Source: Candidatus Latescibacterota bacterium (GTDB taxonomy: Bacteria > JAAXHH01). From it: a stretch of 64,000 bases of DNA. The stretch covers positions 1 to 64,000 of the forward strand of contig JAJEHX010000006.1 of assembly GCA_022823465.1 (NCBI GenBank), given 5' to 3'. Within the stretch, counting starts at the first letter, position 1. Every line of letters starts with the position of its first letter. A program made the position numbers and the translations under genes. The notes beneath the pieces are model-generated. The model was not told the origin of the DNA. It did not search any database and saw only the letters and a list, made by a program, of their open reading frames with translations. Below are positions 16,502-25,499 of the stretch, piece by piece.

Positions 16502-18001
16502 CTACCATTTCTCGAGTTCGAAGGTCATCGCCGCAAAGGCGAGCGGCGGGAGGAAGCACTGAACCCTGCCCGCGGCGACCTTGATCTCCTGGAATGGTTT
16601 TTTACCGACCAGGTCGGGCCGCTCGAATGTATTGGCGGCCTTTGGATCGCCGCCTCCGGTAAGGATCTCGGCGCTGACGAGGGACTCGATCGGCCGGTCT
16701 TCGAGGACGATGCGCAGCGGGACGGAGCCGTCCGTACTCCGGTTCGTGGCGAAGACGTGCAGTTTACGGTCTTCCTGGATCATGGCGGCGTCCACGTAAT
16801 TCACCCGGCCATAGCTTTCGCTCTTGTACCCCGTGCCGTCCACGAAGGTCCGTAGCGCCGTGCCTTTGTTCCGCCCCGCGTACATCGTGAAAGGATGGTA
16901 TATGGACTGTACGAGCAACTCGTCGCCGCGGGTGATCAGCGGGGCGATGACGTTGACGATCTGGGCGATGTTCGCGATGCGGACCGTATCGGCGTGGCGG
17001 ACGAAACTGTTCAGGAAACCGGCGACCACGAGGGCGTCTTCGAGATTGTACACCTCTTCCACCAGGTGCGGCGCGAATTTGCCCTCACCGTCGGTTTCGT
17101 GGTTCTTGTACCAGACATTCCATTCGTCGAAGCACAGGTACGTGCGCTTCGGGCTTCTGCGCTTAGCCTGGATGTACCGGCAAACCGCGTCCATTTCCTC
17201 GATCTGTTGATCAATGGAATTCGTGACCGCCAGGTAGTCGGGCGTATCGTCCTTCGGGTTGCCCACGTAACGATGCAGGCTGATATAGTCGGCGTAGTCG
17301 CCCAGATAGTCGAGGACCTGGCGATCCCATTCCATGTAGGTGTCGAACATGTCCACGGAGCAGGAACCGCAGGCGACCAGTTCGATCCGCCGGTCCGCGT
17401 CCTTCATCATCTTCGCGGCCTGTTGGGCCCGGATCGCGTACTGGTCCGCCGGCACGTGGCCGAGCTGCCAGTGGCCGTCCATCTCGTTGCCCAGGCACCA
17501 CAGGACGACATCGTAGGGCATCTCCTCCCCGTTGCCCCTCCGCATGTCGGCGAAGTTCGTGCCCGCGGGGCAATTGCAGTACTCGACCCAGTTCCGGGCT
17601 TCCTCCGGCGAGCCCGTGCCGAGGTTTACCGTGAGCATGGGTTGCCAGTCCATCTTACGGCACAGCCGGATGAATTCGTCGGTTCCGAAAGCGTTAGGCT
17701 CTACGCTTTGCCAGGCGAGTTCGCGCACAGTGGGACGCAGCTTCTGCGGGCCCACGCCGTCCATCCAGTGGTAGCCGGACGCGAAGTTTCCCCCGGGATA
17801 CCGCATGACGGTCATGGCTTGACCTTTCATCGCCTCCATGACGTCCGTGCGGAACCCGTCCTCGTCCGCATGCCCGCAGTCCGGGTCGTACACGCCTTCG
17901 TACACGGCCCGGCCGATATGTTCAAGGAATCCTCCGAAGATCCTCGGATCGACTGGCGCAATCTGAAATCTCGTATGGGCGTAAACCGTCGTTGGTCGCA
18001 T
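16502..18001 (-). CDS. abfA: Alpha-L-arabinofuranosidase, GH51
   Basis: Cytoplasmic retaining glycosidase releasing L-arabinofuranose from arabino-oligosaccharides; 499 aa, the usual length. The catalytic acid/base is the Glu of W-C-L-G-N-E-M-D-G-H-W-Q. The nucleophile is expected in L-C-F-D-E-W-N-V-W. The N-terminal barrel motif R-Y-P-G-G-N-F and H-R-Y-V-G-N also fit GH51. There is no signal peptide. It starts the operon with two sugar-binding proteins and two permeases, so imported arabinosides are probably hydrolysed inside the cell. GGGAAGGGAG lies about ten bases before the ATG. Confidence 0.95.
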   Translation of the reverse strand: MRPTTVYAHTRFQIAPVDPRIFGGFLEHIGRAVYEGVYDPDCGHADEDGFRTDVMEAMKGQAMTVMRYPGGNFASGYHWMDGVGPQKLRPTVRELAWQSVEPNAFGTDEFIRLCRKMDWQPMLTVNLGTGSPEEARNWVEYCNCPAGTNFADMRRGNGEEMPYDVVLWCLGNEMDGHWQLGHVPADQYAIRAQQAAKMMKDADRRIELVACGSCSVDMFDTYMEWDRQVLDYLGDYADYISLHRYVGNPKDDTPDYLAVTNSIDQQIEEMDAVCRYIQAKRRSPKRTYLCFDEWNVWYKNHETDGEGKFAPHLVEEVYNLEDALVVAGFLNSFVRHADTVRIANIAQIVNVIAPLITRGDELLVQSIYHPFTMYAGRNKGTALRTFVDGTGYKSESYGRVNYVDAAMIQEDRKLHVFATNRSTDGSVPLRIVLEDRPIESLVSAEILTGGGDPKAANTFERPDLVGKKPFQEIKVAAGRVQCFLPPLAFAAMTFELEKW

Positions 18002-18087
18002 TCGGACCGGACTCCCTTCCCATCCGTTTTACATCACTTTTTTTGTTCTGTTTTTCTGTTAATTGGAGTATATCTGATCTGCCCGGT

Positions 18088-19065
18088 TCACACAACCTGG
18101 GCCGTGGTCTTGTAGTGCAACTTGGCCACGCGGGACAGTTTATCCACCCCGTGCCGCTTGACGTATTCCCGGGCGGCGGTGACGACCGGCGGCCCGGCGC
18201 CTTTGGGCAGCGTAAGGCCGGCCTCGCCAGAAAGCCTGTCCAGGTACTCCAGGAAGCGGTCCCGGGCGAGAATGGATGCCGCGGCCACGGCCAGGTACCT
18301 TTCTCCCCTGTGTTCCTGGATCAACTCGATCTCCCGGCCCTTGTTCATGAGACTGGATCGAATGTAGCGTTCGTTACCGAACTGATCCGCCACGGCCAAC
18401 CTGCATGGGGCGCATGCCAACAGGCTTTCGATTGCCCGGGCGTGAGCCCATGCCAGAAGATGGTTGAGATTCCTGCCTTCCCTTCGGAATTCCTCGTACA
18501 GCGTATTGTACCGTTCCGGCGGTATGATCACTTCGCGATATCGTTCGACGCAGATACGCCGGATCTCGGCTGCCAGTTCGCGGCACCTTGCATCGGACAG
18601 TTCCTTGGAATCCCGTATGCCCAAGGCTGCGAGCCGTTCCCGGGACGCCGTTTCCACCATGACGCCGCCGACTGCCAGGGGCCCGAAATAGTCACCCTTG
18701 CCGGACTCGTCCGTGCCGATGTGCGGAAGGGGAAGCTTCCGCGTCTTTGCCTTTTTTTCCGTCTTCGCGCCACCGGAATCTGCCGCGGCCGTTTCCCCGG
18801 GCCCATCCAGAAAGGGTGAAAGAACGTGCAGGATCACCTGGAGCAGGTGTCCCGCCCTGCCCTGGATCATCAGGGTACCCTTCTGGTATTGCTTGAGAAC
18901 CAGTTTTTCCCTTTCGTCCTCGAATACCAACACCCAGTCGCACCAGGCTTCGGTCTTGCGCTCCGACGGACCGAGTCTCTCCAGGGCCTCGCGGATCCCG
19001 GCACGGGCATGGGCGTCGGGGACGTCGTACCTTCGGGAGACGGGCTCCGGTTTGCCTTGGCTCAT
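18088..19065 (-). CDS. rnhC: Ribonuclease HIII
   Basis: RNase H type 2 family enzyme that cuts RNA in RNA-DNA hybrids; 325 aa. An N-terminal TBP-like substrate-binding region (about 1-110) is followed by the catalytic domain with the D-E-S-G-K-G-D motif and downstream acidic residues (I-R-D-S-K-E-L, V-A-D-Q-F-G). The start is taken as the ATG at 19065, overlapping the ThyX stop by four bases (ATGA), which implies coupling. An upstream ATG would overlap more. A basic Lys-rich stretch (about residues 110-120) separates the domains. Confidence 0.95.
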   Translation of the reverse strand: MSQGKPEPVSRRYDVPDAHARAGIREALERLGPSERKTEAWCDWVLVFEDEREKLVLKQYQKGTLMIQGRAGHLLQVILHVLSPFLDGPGETAAADSGGAKTEKKAKTRKLPLPHIGTDESGKGDYFGPLAVGGVMVETASRERLAALGIRDSKELSDARCRELAAEIRRICVERYREVIIPPERYNTLYEEFRREGRNLNHLLAWAHARAIESLLACAPCRLAVADQFGNERYIRSSLMNKGREIELIQEHRGERYLAVAAASILARDRFLEYLDRLSGEAGLTLPKGAGPPVVTAAREYVKRHGVDKLSRVAKLHYKTTAQVV

Positions 19066-20018
19066 CGGTCGCCGGACCGCCACGGAATCGGAATACTCAG
19101 CTTCCGCAGCTTGGCTTCGAGCTCGTCCCGCTCCCGGCTGCGGCGCAGGGTCCCGGACTTTGAAGCAAACCGGTACTTCACCAGCAGTTCGTTCAACTTT
19201 GAGTCATCTCCAGCCTGAATCGCCCGGATGATTTCCCAATCCAGGTGGGTCAGTTGCATGGCGTTTACGCTGTAATCCAGAAAGGCCTGCCACGCCATGG
19301 GACACCACGCGGATACGATCTTGTGCCCGATCAGATGGGCGTACTGCCGGATCTCCCACTGGGCGTGATCATCCATGCGCAGCAGAAGAAAACGCAGAAG
19401 ATTCAGGAGGTTTACCTTCCAGTAGGCTTCCGTGTACGTGGACAGGGGCAGGTCCTTGCGGGCCTGCTCCCGGGCGATGCCAGCCTCGATGCGTTCCTCG
19501 TAACGGGTCCGGGCCGCCTCCTGGAGTTCCTGTTCCTTTTTCGTGAAACGCGCACCCTGTTCCGCGTCGACGAAACCGCTGCTTCCCTGTCGATTGCCCT
19601 CCGCCTGAAGCCGCCACGCATCGGGCGGCGTAGTCTGAGTCGCGTCGATCGCCAGCGAATAGCGGGTGCTGTACTCGTTTACAGAGGCCGTCCGGTGCCG
19701 GATCCATTGCCGCCAGCAGTCCATTGGCACCCGAAGGTGGAACTTGATGTCGCACATCTCGAAAGGGGTGGTGTGCTGATGCCGCATGAGATAGCGGATC
19801 AGCCCCCGGTCCTGGTGGACCTGCCGGGTTCCGGCGCCGTAGGATACGCGGGCGGCCTGCACGATGGAATGATCGCTGCCCATGTAGTCCACGACGCGGA
19901 CGAACCCGTCGTCGAGTACCTTGAAGGGAACGCCGAGGATCTCGTCCAGTTCGGGCACAGTCGGACGGTCGAGATGTTGCGCTTCGATCTGCTCGGGTAC
20001 TTCGGGTTCTTCGGACAC
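19062..20018 (-). CDS. thyX: FAD-dependent thymidylate synthase ThyX
   Basis: Makes dTMP from dUMP using FAD, NADPH and methylenetetrahydrofolate. The 318-aa protein has the signature R-H-R-T-A-S-V-N-E-Y-S-T-R-Y-S, and the Q-H-T-T-P-F-E motif precedes it. It is longer than many ThyX proteins because of a roughly 30-residue N-terminal region and a C-terminal extension after the D-W-E-I-I segment. The start codon is GTG at 20018. RNase HIII follows with a four-base overlap. Confidence 0.96.
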   Translation of the reverse strand: MSEEPEVPEQIEAQHLDRPTVPELDEILGVPFKVLDDGFVRVVDYMGSDHSIVQAARVSYGAGTRQVHQDRGLIRYLMRHQHTTPFEMCDIKFHLRVPMDCWRQWIRHRTASVNEYSTRYSLAIDATQTTPPDAWRLQAEGNRQGSSGFVDAEQGARFTKKEQELQEAARTRYEERIEAGIAREQARKDLPLSTYTEAYWKVNLLNLLRFLLLRMDDHAQWEIRQYAHLIGHKIVSAWCPMAWQAFLDYSVNAMQLTHLDWEIIRAIQAGDDSKLNELLVKYRFASKSGTLRRSRERDELEAKLRKLSIPIPWRSGDR

Positions 20019-20252
20019 GGCATCCCGGAATTAAAACGGTGTTTTTAAAGGTAAGGCAACAAGGTCCGTGACTGGAAACGGACTCCGAGAGGTTAACCGG
20101 GACGGACCCGGGTGTCAAGGCATTTTGTGGGCCTCGTCGAAGGGTTTCGGATTGTCGTTTTATCGTTGCGCGCGTCACCCGTCCGGTTATCTTCTGGTGC
20201 GTATACACCCACCATCCAGACCAGGATTCACAGCATCCGGGGAGGACTCTCC

Positions 20253-21140
20253 ATGGCCGAAATACCGGCCTTTTCGACCATGAGCGAAGAGGAACAGTAC
20301 CTGTACGATCTGCAGGGGTTTCTTCACGTCCGGGGTTTCCTGAACGAGGACGAAGTCAGTGCGCTGAACGAAGCGCTCGACGCCAATCCGGACCGGCTCG
20401 GTTCCTATGACGGGCCCAACGAACTCAGCGGCGACTGGCGAGGCAGGCCCTTCGAAGGCAAATGCGCCCCCTTTCGCCACTACGAGGGCATGCTCACCTG
20501 GCCGCAGCCCTGGTGCCAGCCCTTCCGCGATCTTCTGACCCATCCGAAGATCATTCCCTATCTCAACACCCTCTTCGGGCGCGGCTGGAAGCTCGACCAC
20601 GGCGTCGACGTGCTGATCGCCGAAGCGGGTTGCGAGGGGCTCAAGATCCACGGATCCGGGAATGCCACCTTTAACGGATCCCGCTACTACCACTATCACA
20701 ACGGGCGCATGCGTTCCGGCCTGATCGTCTGCCAGTTCGCCCTGGCGGACGTGGATCCCGGCGCAGGCGGTCTCTGCGTCATACCGGGCAGCCACAAGGC
20801 CAACCTGCCCTGTCCCGAGAATATCCTGACCTGGGAGGCCAACCAGGACCTCGTCTATCATATCGTCCAGAAAGCGGGCGACCTGGTGATCTTCAACGAG
20901 GCCACCGCCCACGGCACGCTGCCCTGGCATGGAAAGCATGACCGAAGGGTCGCCCTGTACCGGTATACACCCAAGTATCTCCACTACGCCGGCGGTATCT
21001 ACGAAGCCGCCCTGCCCGAATGGACCGCGGAGCTGACCGAGGCGCAGCGGGCCGTGCTGGAACCGCCTTACATCTATCACCACCCCCTGGTGGAGGACGA
21101 CGGCGAGACCGTGGTGCGACCGAGGAGAGAGGGTGAATAG
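20253..21140 (+). CDS. Phytanoyl-CoA dioxygenase (PhyH)-like protein
   Basis: A 295-aa member of a PhyH-like subfamily common in uncultured marine bacteria; the family uses Fe(II) and 2-oxoglutarate. The start is fixed by GGGGAGGA six bases before the ATG. PhyH hallmarks seen are L-Q-G-F-L-H-V-R-G-F-L at the N-terminus, C-V-I-P-G-S-H-K, A-G-D-L-V-I-F, the distal His in T-A-H-G-T-L-P-W and R-R-V-A-L-Y-R-Y. The canonical HxD iron motif is not evident; the equivalent region reads Y-Y-H-Y-H-N-G. Substrate is unknown. It is divergent from thyX. Confidence 0.88.
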   Translation: MAEIPAFSTMSEEEQYLYDLQGFLHVRGFLNEDEVSALNEALDANPDRLGSYDGPNELSGDWRGRPFEGKCAPFRHYEGMLTWPQPWCQPFRDLLTHPKIIPYLNTLFGRGWKLDHGVDVLIAEAGCEGLKIHGSGNATFNGSRYYHYHNGRMRSGLIVCQFALADVDPGAGGLCVIPGSHKANLPCPENILTWEANQDLVYHIVQKAGDLVIFNEATAHGTLPWHGKHDRRVALYRYTPKYLHYAGGIYEAALPEWTAELTEAQRAVLEPPYIYHHPLVEDDGETVVRPRREGE

Positions 21141-21249
21141 GATCGTACCGCGCGAGAACGCAGGTAAAAACTATACTGTATTCGTAGATGTAAATCTGCT
21201 GTAATCCAGCATGCTAACTGTTTCTGGTCTCACACGGCCAAGTATGAAT

Positions 21250-21273
21250 TATGGTTGACATGTGTGAACCATA
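21250..21273 (+). promoter_or_regulatory. Palindromic operator of the HigBA module
   Basis: Perfect inverted repeat TATGGTT (21250-21256) and AACCATA (21267-21273) around a 10-base centre. It overlaps the -35 box and spacer of the promoter just upstream of the toxin gene. It is the expected binding site for the Xre-type antitoxin, giving autorepression. Confidence 0.7.
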
Positions 21274-21282
21274 GTTTACATT
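21255..21282 (+). promoter_or_regulatory. Promoter of the toxin-antitoxin operon
   Basis: TTGACA at 21255-21260 and TACATT at 21277-21282, spacer 16. The predicted start point (about 21288-21290) coincides with the toxin ATG at 21288, so the message may be leaderless or nearly so. Confidence 0.55.
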
Positions 21283-21287
21283 TACGA

Positions 21288-21584
21288 ATGATAGAAGTAA
21301 TTGAAAGCGCAACGTTCAGACGTTGGATACGTGGTCTGATTGATCGAAGCGCGATTGCACGTATCAATGCAAGACTACGCAACGTCTCGTTGGGCAATAA
21401 GAGTAATATCAAACCGTTGGGGCGCGGGCTGTTCGAGATGCGTGTGCATCACGGTCCCGGTTACCGCCTCTACTTTATTCGGGACGGTGCGTATTTGGTT
21501 CTTCTTTGCGGAGGTGACAAAGACAGCCAACAGAGGGACATAGATCGCGCTGGACGATTGGCGAAAGCATGGAGTCGGAAATGA
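21288..21584 (+). CDS. higB: HigB/RelE-family toxin (Gp49-like)
   Basis: 98-aa toxin of a type II toxin-antitoxin system, expected to be a ribosome-dependent mRNase. It has the RelE/ParE-type fold pattern of the addiction-module killer group: F-R-R-W-I-R-G-L near the start, L-G-R-G-L-F-E-M-R-V, G-P-G-Y-R-L-Y-F and C-G-G-D-K-D-S-Q. I choose the ATG at 21288 because it gives the standard family N-terminus (M-I-E-V-I-E-S-A-T-F). There is no ribosome site, consistent with a leaderless transcript. The antitoxin gene overlaps its stop by four bases; toxin-first order is typical of HigBA. Confidence 0.88.
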   Translation: MIEVIESATFRRWIRGLIDRSAIARINARLRNVSLGNKSNIKPLGRGLFEMRVHHGPGYRLYFIRDGAYLVLLCGGDKDSQQRDIDRAGRLAKAWSRK

Positions 21585-21868
21585 CCGAATCTTTCACAAA
21601 GTGGGACGCGGCGGATCACCTGCATAGCGCTGAAGATGCGCGCCTCTACCTGGAAGCATGCGCGAAAGAAGATCCCGGTGACGGCAGCCTGATTCGTGCG
21701 GCCTTGAATGACATCGCTCGTTCGGGAAACATGAGTTGGCTGGCCCGCGAAATCGGAATGAGCCGCGAGGGTTTATATAAGGCCCTGTCGGAGAGCGGCA
21801 ATCCTGCGTTCTCCACGGTGATTCGTATCGTACGCGCTCTGGGAATGCAACTGAGATTTACGATTTGA
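21581..21868 (+). CDS. higA: HigA-family antitoxin, Xre helix-turn-helix
   Basis: 95-aa antitoxin that neutralises the upstream toxin and represses the operon. The start is the ATG at 21581, in an ATGA overlap with the toxin stop. The N-terminus F-T-K-W-D-A-A-D-H-L is the family signature. The helix-turn-helix is M-S-W-L-A-R-E-I-G-M-S-R-E-G-L-Y-K-A-L-S, ending in the conserved V-I-R-I-V-R-A-L-G segment. The perfect palindrome upstream of the toxin is the likely binding site. The module interrupts a run of metabolic genes. Confidence 0.9.
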   Translation: MTESFTKWDAADHLHSAEDARLYLEACAKEDPGDGSLIRAALNDIARSGNMSWLAREIGMSREGLYKALSESGNPAFSTVIRIVRALGMQLRFTI

Positions 21869-21907
21869 CCGAATGACGCAGGAACAGGCCGTCCAAAGGA
21901 ACGAATA

Positions 21908-22759
21908 ATGTACAACCTCCAAGGCAAGACAGCCCTGGTCACCGGCGCGGGCGGGGAACGGGGCATCGGCCGGGCCGTCGCTACGCGGCTTGCGCGGGAA
22001 GGCGCCGACGTGATCGTCAGCGACCTGATAGCCAATCCCTATCCCGACGATTCCAGGGACTGGGAAGGACTGCCCTCGGTGGTTCGCGAGATCGAGGCTG
22101 CGGGCGGCAAAGCTGAAGCCATCCTGGCCGACGTTTCGCAAGCGGACCAGGTCGAAAACCTCGTATCACGGGGGATCGACCGGTTCGGGCAATTCGACAT
22201 CCTGGTGAACGGCGCCGGCTCCCTGCCGGGCAAGGACCGGGTGCTCGTGGTCGATATGGAGGAAGAAGCCTGGGACAAGGAGATGAACGTCAATGCCAAG
22301 GGCGTGTTCCTCATGTGCCGGGCCGCGGCACGCCATATGATCGAACGGGGTAGCGGCGGCAAGATCATCAACATCGCCTCCACGTCGGGTAAAACCGGGC
22401 GGAAGAGGTTTTCCGCGTACTGCGCTTCCAAGGCCGCCATCATCCGGTTCACCCAGGCCCTCGCACAGGAACTCGGCCCCCACGGGATCAACGTCAATTC
22501 CGTGTCGCCCACCGCGGTCGATACCGAACGCGTGGGATTCATCGCCGAGGCCGTATCCGATGGCGCTGTCCTGGGCAGATCGTGGAAAGACAGCGAAGCC
22601 CATCAGGAGTTCATCCAGGAAAAGGCCGACATCTCACCCCTCGGCCGGGTGGCCCGGGGCGACGACGTGGCCCAGACGATCGCCTTTCTGGCCTCTTCTG
22701 AATCGGATTACCTCACGGCCGTGGACCTGGTGGTGTCGGGCGGCGCAGAGATCTTCTAA
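21908..22759 (+). CDS. Short-chain dehydrogenase/reductase
   Basis: 283-aa SDR oxidoreductase. The NAD(P)-binding motif is T-G-A-G-G-E-R-G-I-G near residue 12; N-G-A-G and N-V-N-A-K-G follow. The catalytic Ser is in I-A-S-T-S-G and the Tyr-x3-Lys in Y-C-A-S-K. A roughly 15-residue loop after residue 40 (P-Y-P-D-D-S-R-D) is longer than in typical SDRs. AAAGGAA lies six bases before the ATG. It is followed by a second SDR 14 bases downstream, suggesting a two-step redox conversion of an unknown alcohol. Confidence 0.92.
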   Translation: MYNLQGKTALVTGAGGERGIGRAVATRLAREGADVIVSDLIANPYPDDSRDWEGLPSVVREIEAAGGKAEAILADVSQADQVENLVSRGIDRFGQFDILVNGAGSLPGKDRVLVVDMEEEAWDKEMNVNAKGVFLMCRAAARHMIERGSGGKIINIASTSGKTGRKRFSAYCASKAAIIRFTQALAQELGPHGINVNSVSPTAVDTERVGFIAEAVSDGAVLGRSWKDSEAHQEFIQEKADISPLGRVARGDDVAQTIAFLASSESDYLTAVDLVVSGGAEIF

Positions 22760-22773
22760 AACAGGGAGTTTCG

Positions 22774-23616
22774 ATGACGACTCGAAAACCCCGGCTGGAC
22801 GGCAAGGTGGCCATCGTGACAGGCGCGGGTACGCAAAGCGAGGTACCGGGTACGGGACAGGCGACCGCCGTGCTCCTGGCCCGGGAAGGCGCGAAGGTGC
22901 TGCTGGCGGACCGAAGCGAGGAGAACGCCGGAAAGACGCTGGCCATCATCGAGGAGGAAGGAGGTACGGCGTCGATCTTCACCGGGGACGTGACCCGGTC
23001 GGCGGACTGCCGGGCCATGGCCGAAACCGCGGTAAGCCGGTACGGCGGGCTCCACATCCTCTTCAACAACGTGGGTCTCAGCTATCCAGGCACGGTGGTG
23101 GACGTACGCGAGGAGCACTGGGACGAGATCATGGAAGTGAACATCAAGGCCATGATGCTCGCAAGCCGGTACGCCATACCGGCGATGACGGCGTCCGGGG
23201 GCGGTTCCATCATCAACGTGGCGTCCATCGACGGTTTCCGGAGCGGATGGTCCTACAACGTCGCCTACGAAACGTCCAAGGGCGGGGTCATCGCCCTGAC
23301 CATCAACATGGCGGTACAGCACGGCAGGGACGGGATCCGCGTGAATTGCCTCGCCCCGGGACACCTGCACGGGGCCTTCACCGCCGGTCTGTCGGAGGAA
23401 CACAGGGAACTCAGACGGCGCTCCACGCCGCTGGGCACCGAGGGCACGGCCTGGGACGTGGCCCACGCGGCCGTCTTCCTGGCCGGAGACGAGTCCCGCT
23501 GGATCACGGGGGTCACCCTTCCAGTCGACGCCGGATCCTCCATCGCGCTGCCCCTTTCGGTCCTGCCCAGGGACGAGGGCGGGATCCTTCCGGACAGCGA
23601 GAGCGCCCGCTTCTAA
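22774..23616 (+). CDS. Short-chain dehydrogenase/reductase
   Basis: 280-aa SDR, second of a pair. The cofactor loop reads T-G-A-G-T-Q-S-E-V-P-G-T-G, with the unusual insertion seen in some SDRs. The catalytic site is V-A-S-I-D-G with Y-E-T-S-K. The C-terminal 25 residues (S-V-L-P-R-D-E-G-G-I-L-P) extend beyond the usual D-A-G-S end. AGGGAG lies five bases before the ATG. It is convergent with the ThDP enzyme gene. Confidence 0.92.
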   Translation: MTTRKPRLDGKVAIVTGAGTQSEVPGTGQATAVLLAREGAKVLLADRSEENAGKTLAIIEEEGGTASIFTGDVTRSADCRAMAETAVSRYGGLHILFNNVGLSYPGTVVDVREEHWDEIMEVNIKAMMLASRYAIPAMTASGGGSIINVASIDGFRSGWSYNVAYETSKGGVIALTINMAVQHGRDGIRVNCLAPGHLHGAFTAGLSEEHRELRRRSTPLGTEGTAWDVAHAAVFLAGDESRWITGVTLPVDAGSSIALPLSVLPRDEGGILPDSESARF

Positions 23617-23668
23617 ACGACGGCGGCGTCCGACATTTCAACAGACAGTCTTCCCGATCCGGGTTGCC

Positions 23669-25342
23669 TCACTCCGGCACGTAGGCCGTCGGCGCCATGG
23701 CGTCGATATCGGTGGCCACGTCGACGACGACCGGTCCGTCCGCCGCGACGGCCCGTTCCAGCGCGGGCCGAATAGCTGACGGCTCCTCCACGCGTATGCC
23801 CAGACATCCCATGGACCTGGCCACCTCGGCGAAGTTCACGTCCTCGAAGACCCAGAGGTCGTCCGAACTCCGGTCGCGACCGCCGCTCGCTCCTTCGAAA
23901 GCGTCCCGGCACTGGTTGAAGGAACGGTTGTTGTTGATCACCGTGACGGTGTGGAGGCCGAATCGCGCGGCCGTTTCCAGTTCCCCGAGGTGGTACCAGA
24001 ATCCGCCGTCGCCCGTGAAGGAGATGACCGGCCGGTCCGGCGCGGCGCACTTCGCGCCCATGGCCGCGGGGAAGGCCCAGCCCAGCGATCCGGCACAGCG
24101 CAGATAGGTCTGTCCGGGCTGTGTGATTTCGATCATGGTCCCTGTCCAGATGCCGGCATGGCCCGTATCCGAGACGAGGATGGCGTCCGATGGCAGGAAA
24201 TCGGTGATTTCGCGGCACAGGCGCTCGGGACGGATCGGTACGACGTCGGACCGAAGCAGCCCATCGAATTCGGCCCGCCAGCCGTCCACGTGTTCCCGCA
24301 CCCTTCCCGTCCAGGCCGGCCTGTGCGGTACCGGCTCCACGGCCTCGATCAGACGCTCCAGCGTTACCTTCGCGTCGCCCTGGATGGCGACTTCGGCGGG
24401 ATAGTTACGGCCGATCTGCGAGGGATCCACGTCGATCTGGATAACCGGCGTCCCCGGGCGGGGAATCTGCCAGAAGTGGGTGACCTGGCCACCGGTGTGG
24501 CTGCCGATGAAAACCACAAGATCCGCCTCGGAGACGATCTCGTTGGCGCATTTTCGAGAGTAGGTGCCCGCCACTCCGGCCGAAAGGGGATGGTTTTCAG
24601 GAATCGCGCCTTTTGCATTGAGCGAGGTAGCCACGGGGACCGAAAGCCGCTCCGCCAGACGGACCACCTCCGCCTGCGCGCCCGAGGCGGTGACCCCGCC
24701 CCCGGCAACCAGAACCGGCCGTTTCGCCCGCGCGATGCGTTGCGCCGCCTCCGCTATGCGGCCGGGCTCCGGTTCGGGACGAAAAGCCGGGTATCGGCGG
24801 AAAGACGTTTCGACGGTCACGTCGGCGTCGAGCTTCGGGGCCGCCGCGAGATCGCCGGACAGGCCCAGGAAGTCCAGGTGGACCGGACGGGGCGCGCCCG
24901 TGGTGGCTTCGCGAAAAGCCTGGCGCAGCAGGAGGGGAATCTGTTCCGCGTCGTCTACGTAGGCGTTGAACTTAGTCACCGGGTCGTAGAGAGGACGGTG
25001 ATCGATTTCCTGGTAGGCCTGACGGTAGAGGTAATGGGGCATCCAGCGGCCCGTGACGGCGATGACCGGCGAACAGGCGAGCCAGGCGTCCTGGAGCCCG
25101 GCGGCGAGATTGGCCGCGCCCACGGACTGCGCCATGGCGACGCCGGGACCGCGGACAACCCGCGCGTAGCCGTCCGCCATGTAAGCGGCGGCTTTTTCTG
25201 AATGGCACCTTACCCGTTGAATGCCCAGTTTCTCCATTTCCACGAGGGCGCCGTCCAGGACGTAGGGCACGTGGAAGACGGTCCTGATCCCGTAGCCGTG
25301 CATCATCTCCGCAATGAGCCGGAAACCGGTCATTTCAGCCAT
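23669..25342 (-). CDS. Thiamine-pyrophosphate-dependent enzyme, acetolactate-synthase-like
   Basis: 557-aa member of the ThDP enzyme superfamily (acetolactate synthase, benzoylformate decarboxylase, oxalyl-CoA decarboxylase relatives). The three domains are in order: pyrimidine-binding domain with the catalytic Glu in R-C-H-S-E-K-A-A-A, a central Rossmann domain (V-L-V-A-G-G-G-V), and the ThDP-binding domain with G-D-G-G-F-W-Y-H-L-G then N-N-N. The start at 25342 is chosen for AAGGA seven bases upstream; the frame extends 66 codons further into repeat-rich sequence. No regulatory subunit gene is adjacent, so biosynthetic acetolactate synthase is unlikely; the substrate is probably a 2-oxo acid. 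Confidence 0.9.
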   Translation of the reverse strand: MAEMTGFRLIAEMMHGYGIRTVFHVPYVLDGALVEMEKLGIQRVRCHSEKAAAYMADGYARVVRGPGVAMAQSVGAANLAAGLQDAWLACSPVIAVTGRWMPHYLYRQAYQEIDHRPLYDPVTKFNAYVDDAEQIPLLLRQAFREATTGAPRPVHLDFLGLSGDLAAAPKLDADVTVETSFRRYPAFRPEPEPGRIAEAAQRIARAKRPVLVAGGGVTASGAQAEVVRLAERLSVPVATSLNAKGAIPENHPLSAGVAGTYSRKCANEIVSEADLVVFIGSHTGGQVTHFWQIPRPGTPVIQIDVDPSQIGRNYPAEVAIQGDAKVTLERLIEAVEPVPHRPAWTGRVREHVDGWRAEFDGLLRSDVVPIRPERLCREITDFLPSDAILVSDTGHAGIWTGTMIEITQPGQTYLRCAGSLGWAFPAAMGAKCAAPDRPVISFTGDGGFWYHLGELETAARFGLHTVTVINNNRSFNQCRDAFEGASGGRDRSSDDLWVFEDVNFAEVARSMGCLGIRVEEPSAIRPALERAVAADGPVVVDVATDIDAMAPTAYVPE

Positions 25343-25362
25343 CGGGCGTTCCTTTTGATTGA

Positions 25363-25400
25363 CGTGCTGCGCTATGATTGTCGTGCTGTGCGATGATCGG
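25363..25400. repeat. 19-bp imperfect tandem repeat
   Basis: CGTGCTGCGCTATGATTGT (25363-25381) followed by CGTGCTGTGCGATGATCGG (25382-25400), in the spacer upstream of the ThDP enzyme gene. Confidence 0.75.
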
Positions 25401-25499
25401 TCTCCAGGCGCTTTTCCGCAGCAGATCCGCCACAGCAACTCCGCCACAGTCGCTCCACTGCGGCAGGTCCGCCGAGGAGCAGGCCTACCAGAAAGGGCA

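Noticed and set aside
20019..20252. Promoters for thyX and the PhyH-like gene
   Set aside because: Hexamer pairs found there match at only three of six positions with poor spacing.
23669..25342. Biosynthetic acetolactate synthase (ilvB)
   Set aside because: No small subunit or other branched-chain genes nearby; kept as a generic ThDP enzyme.
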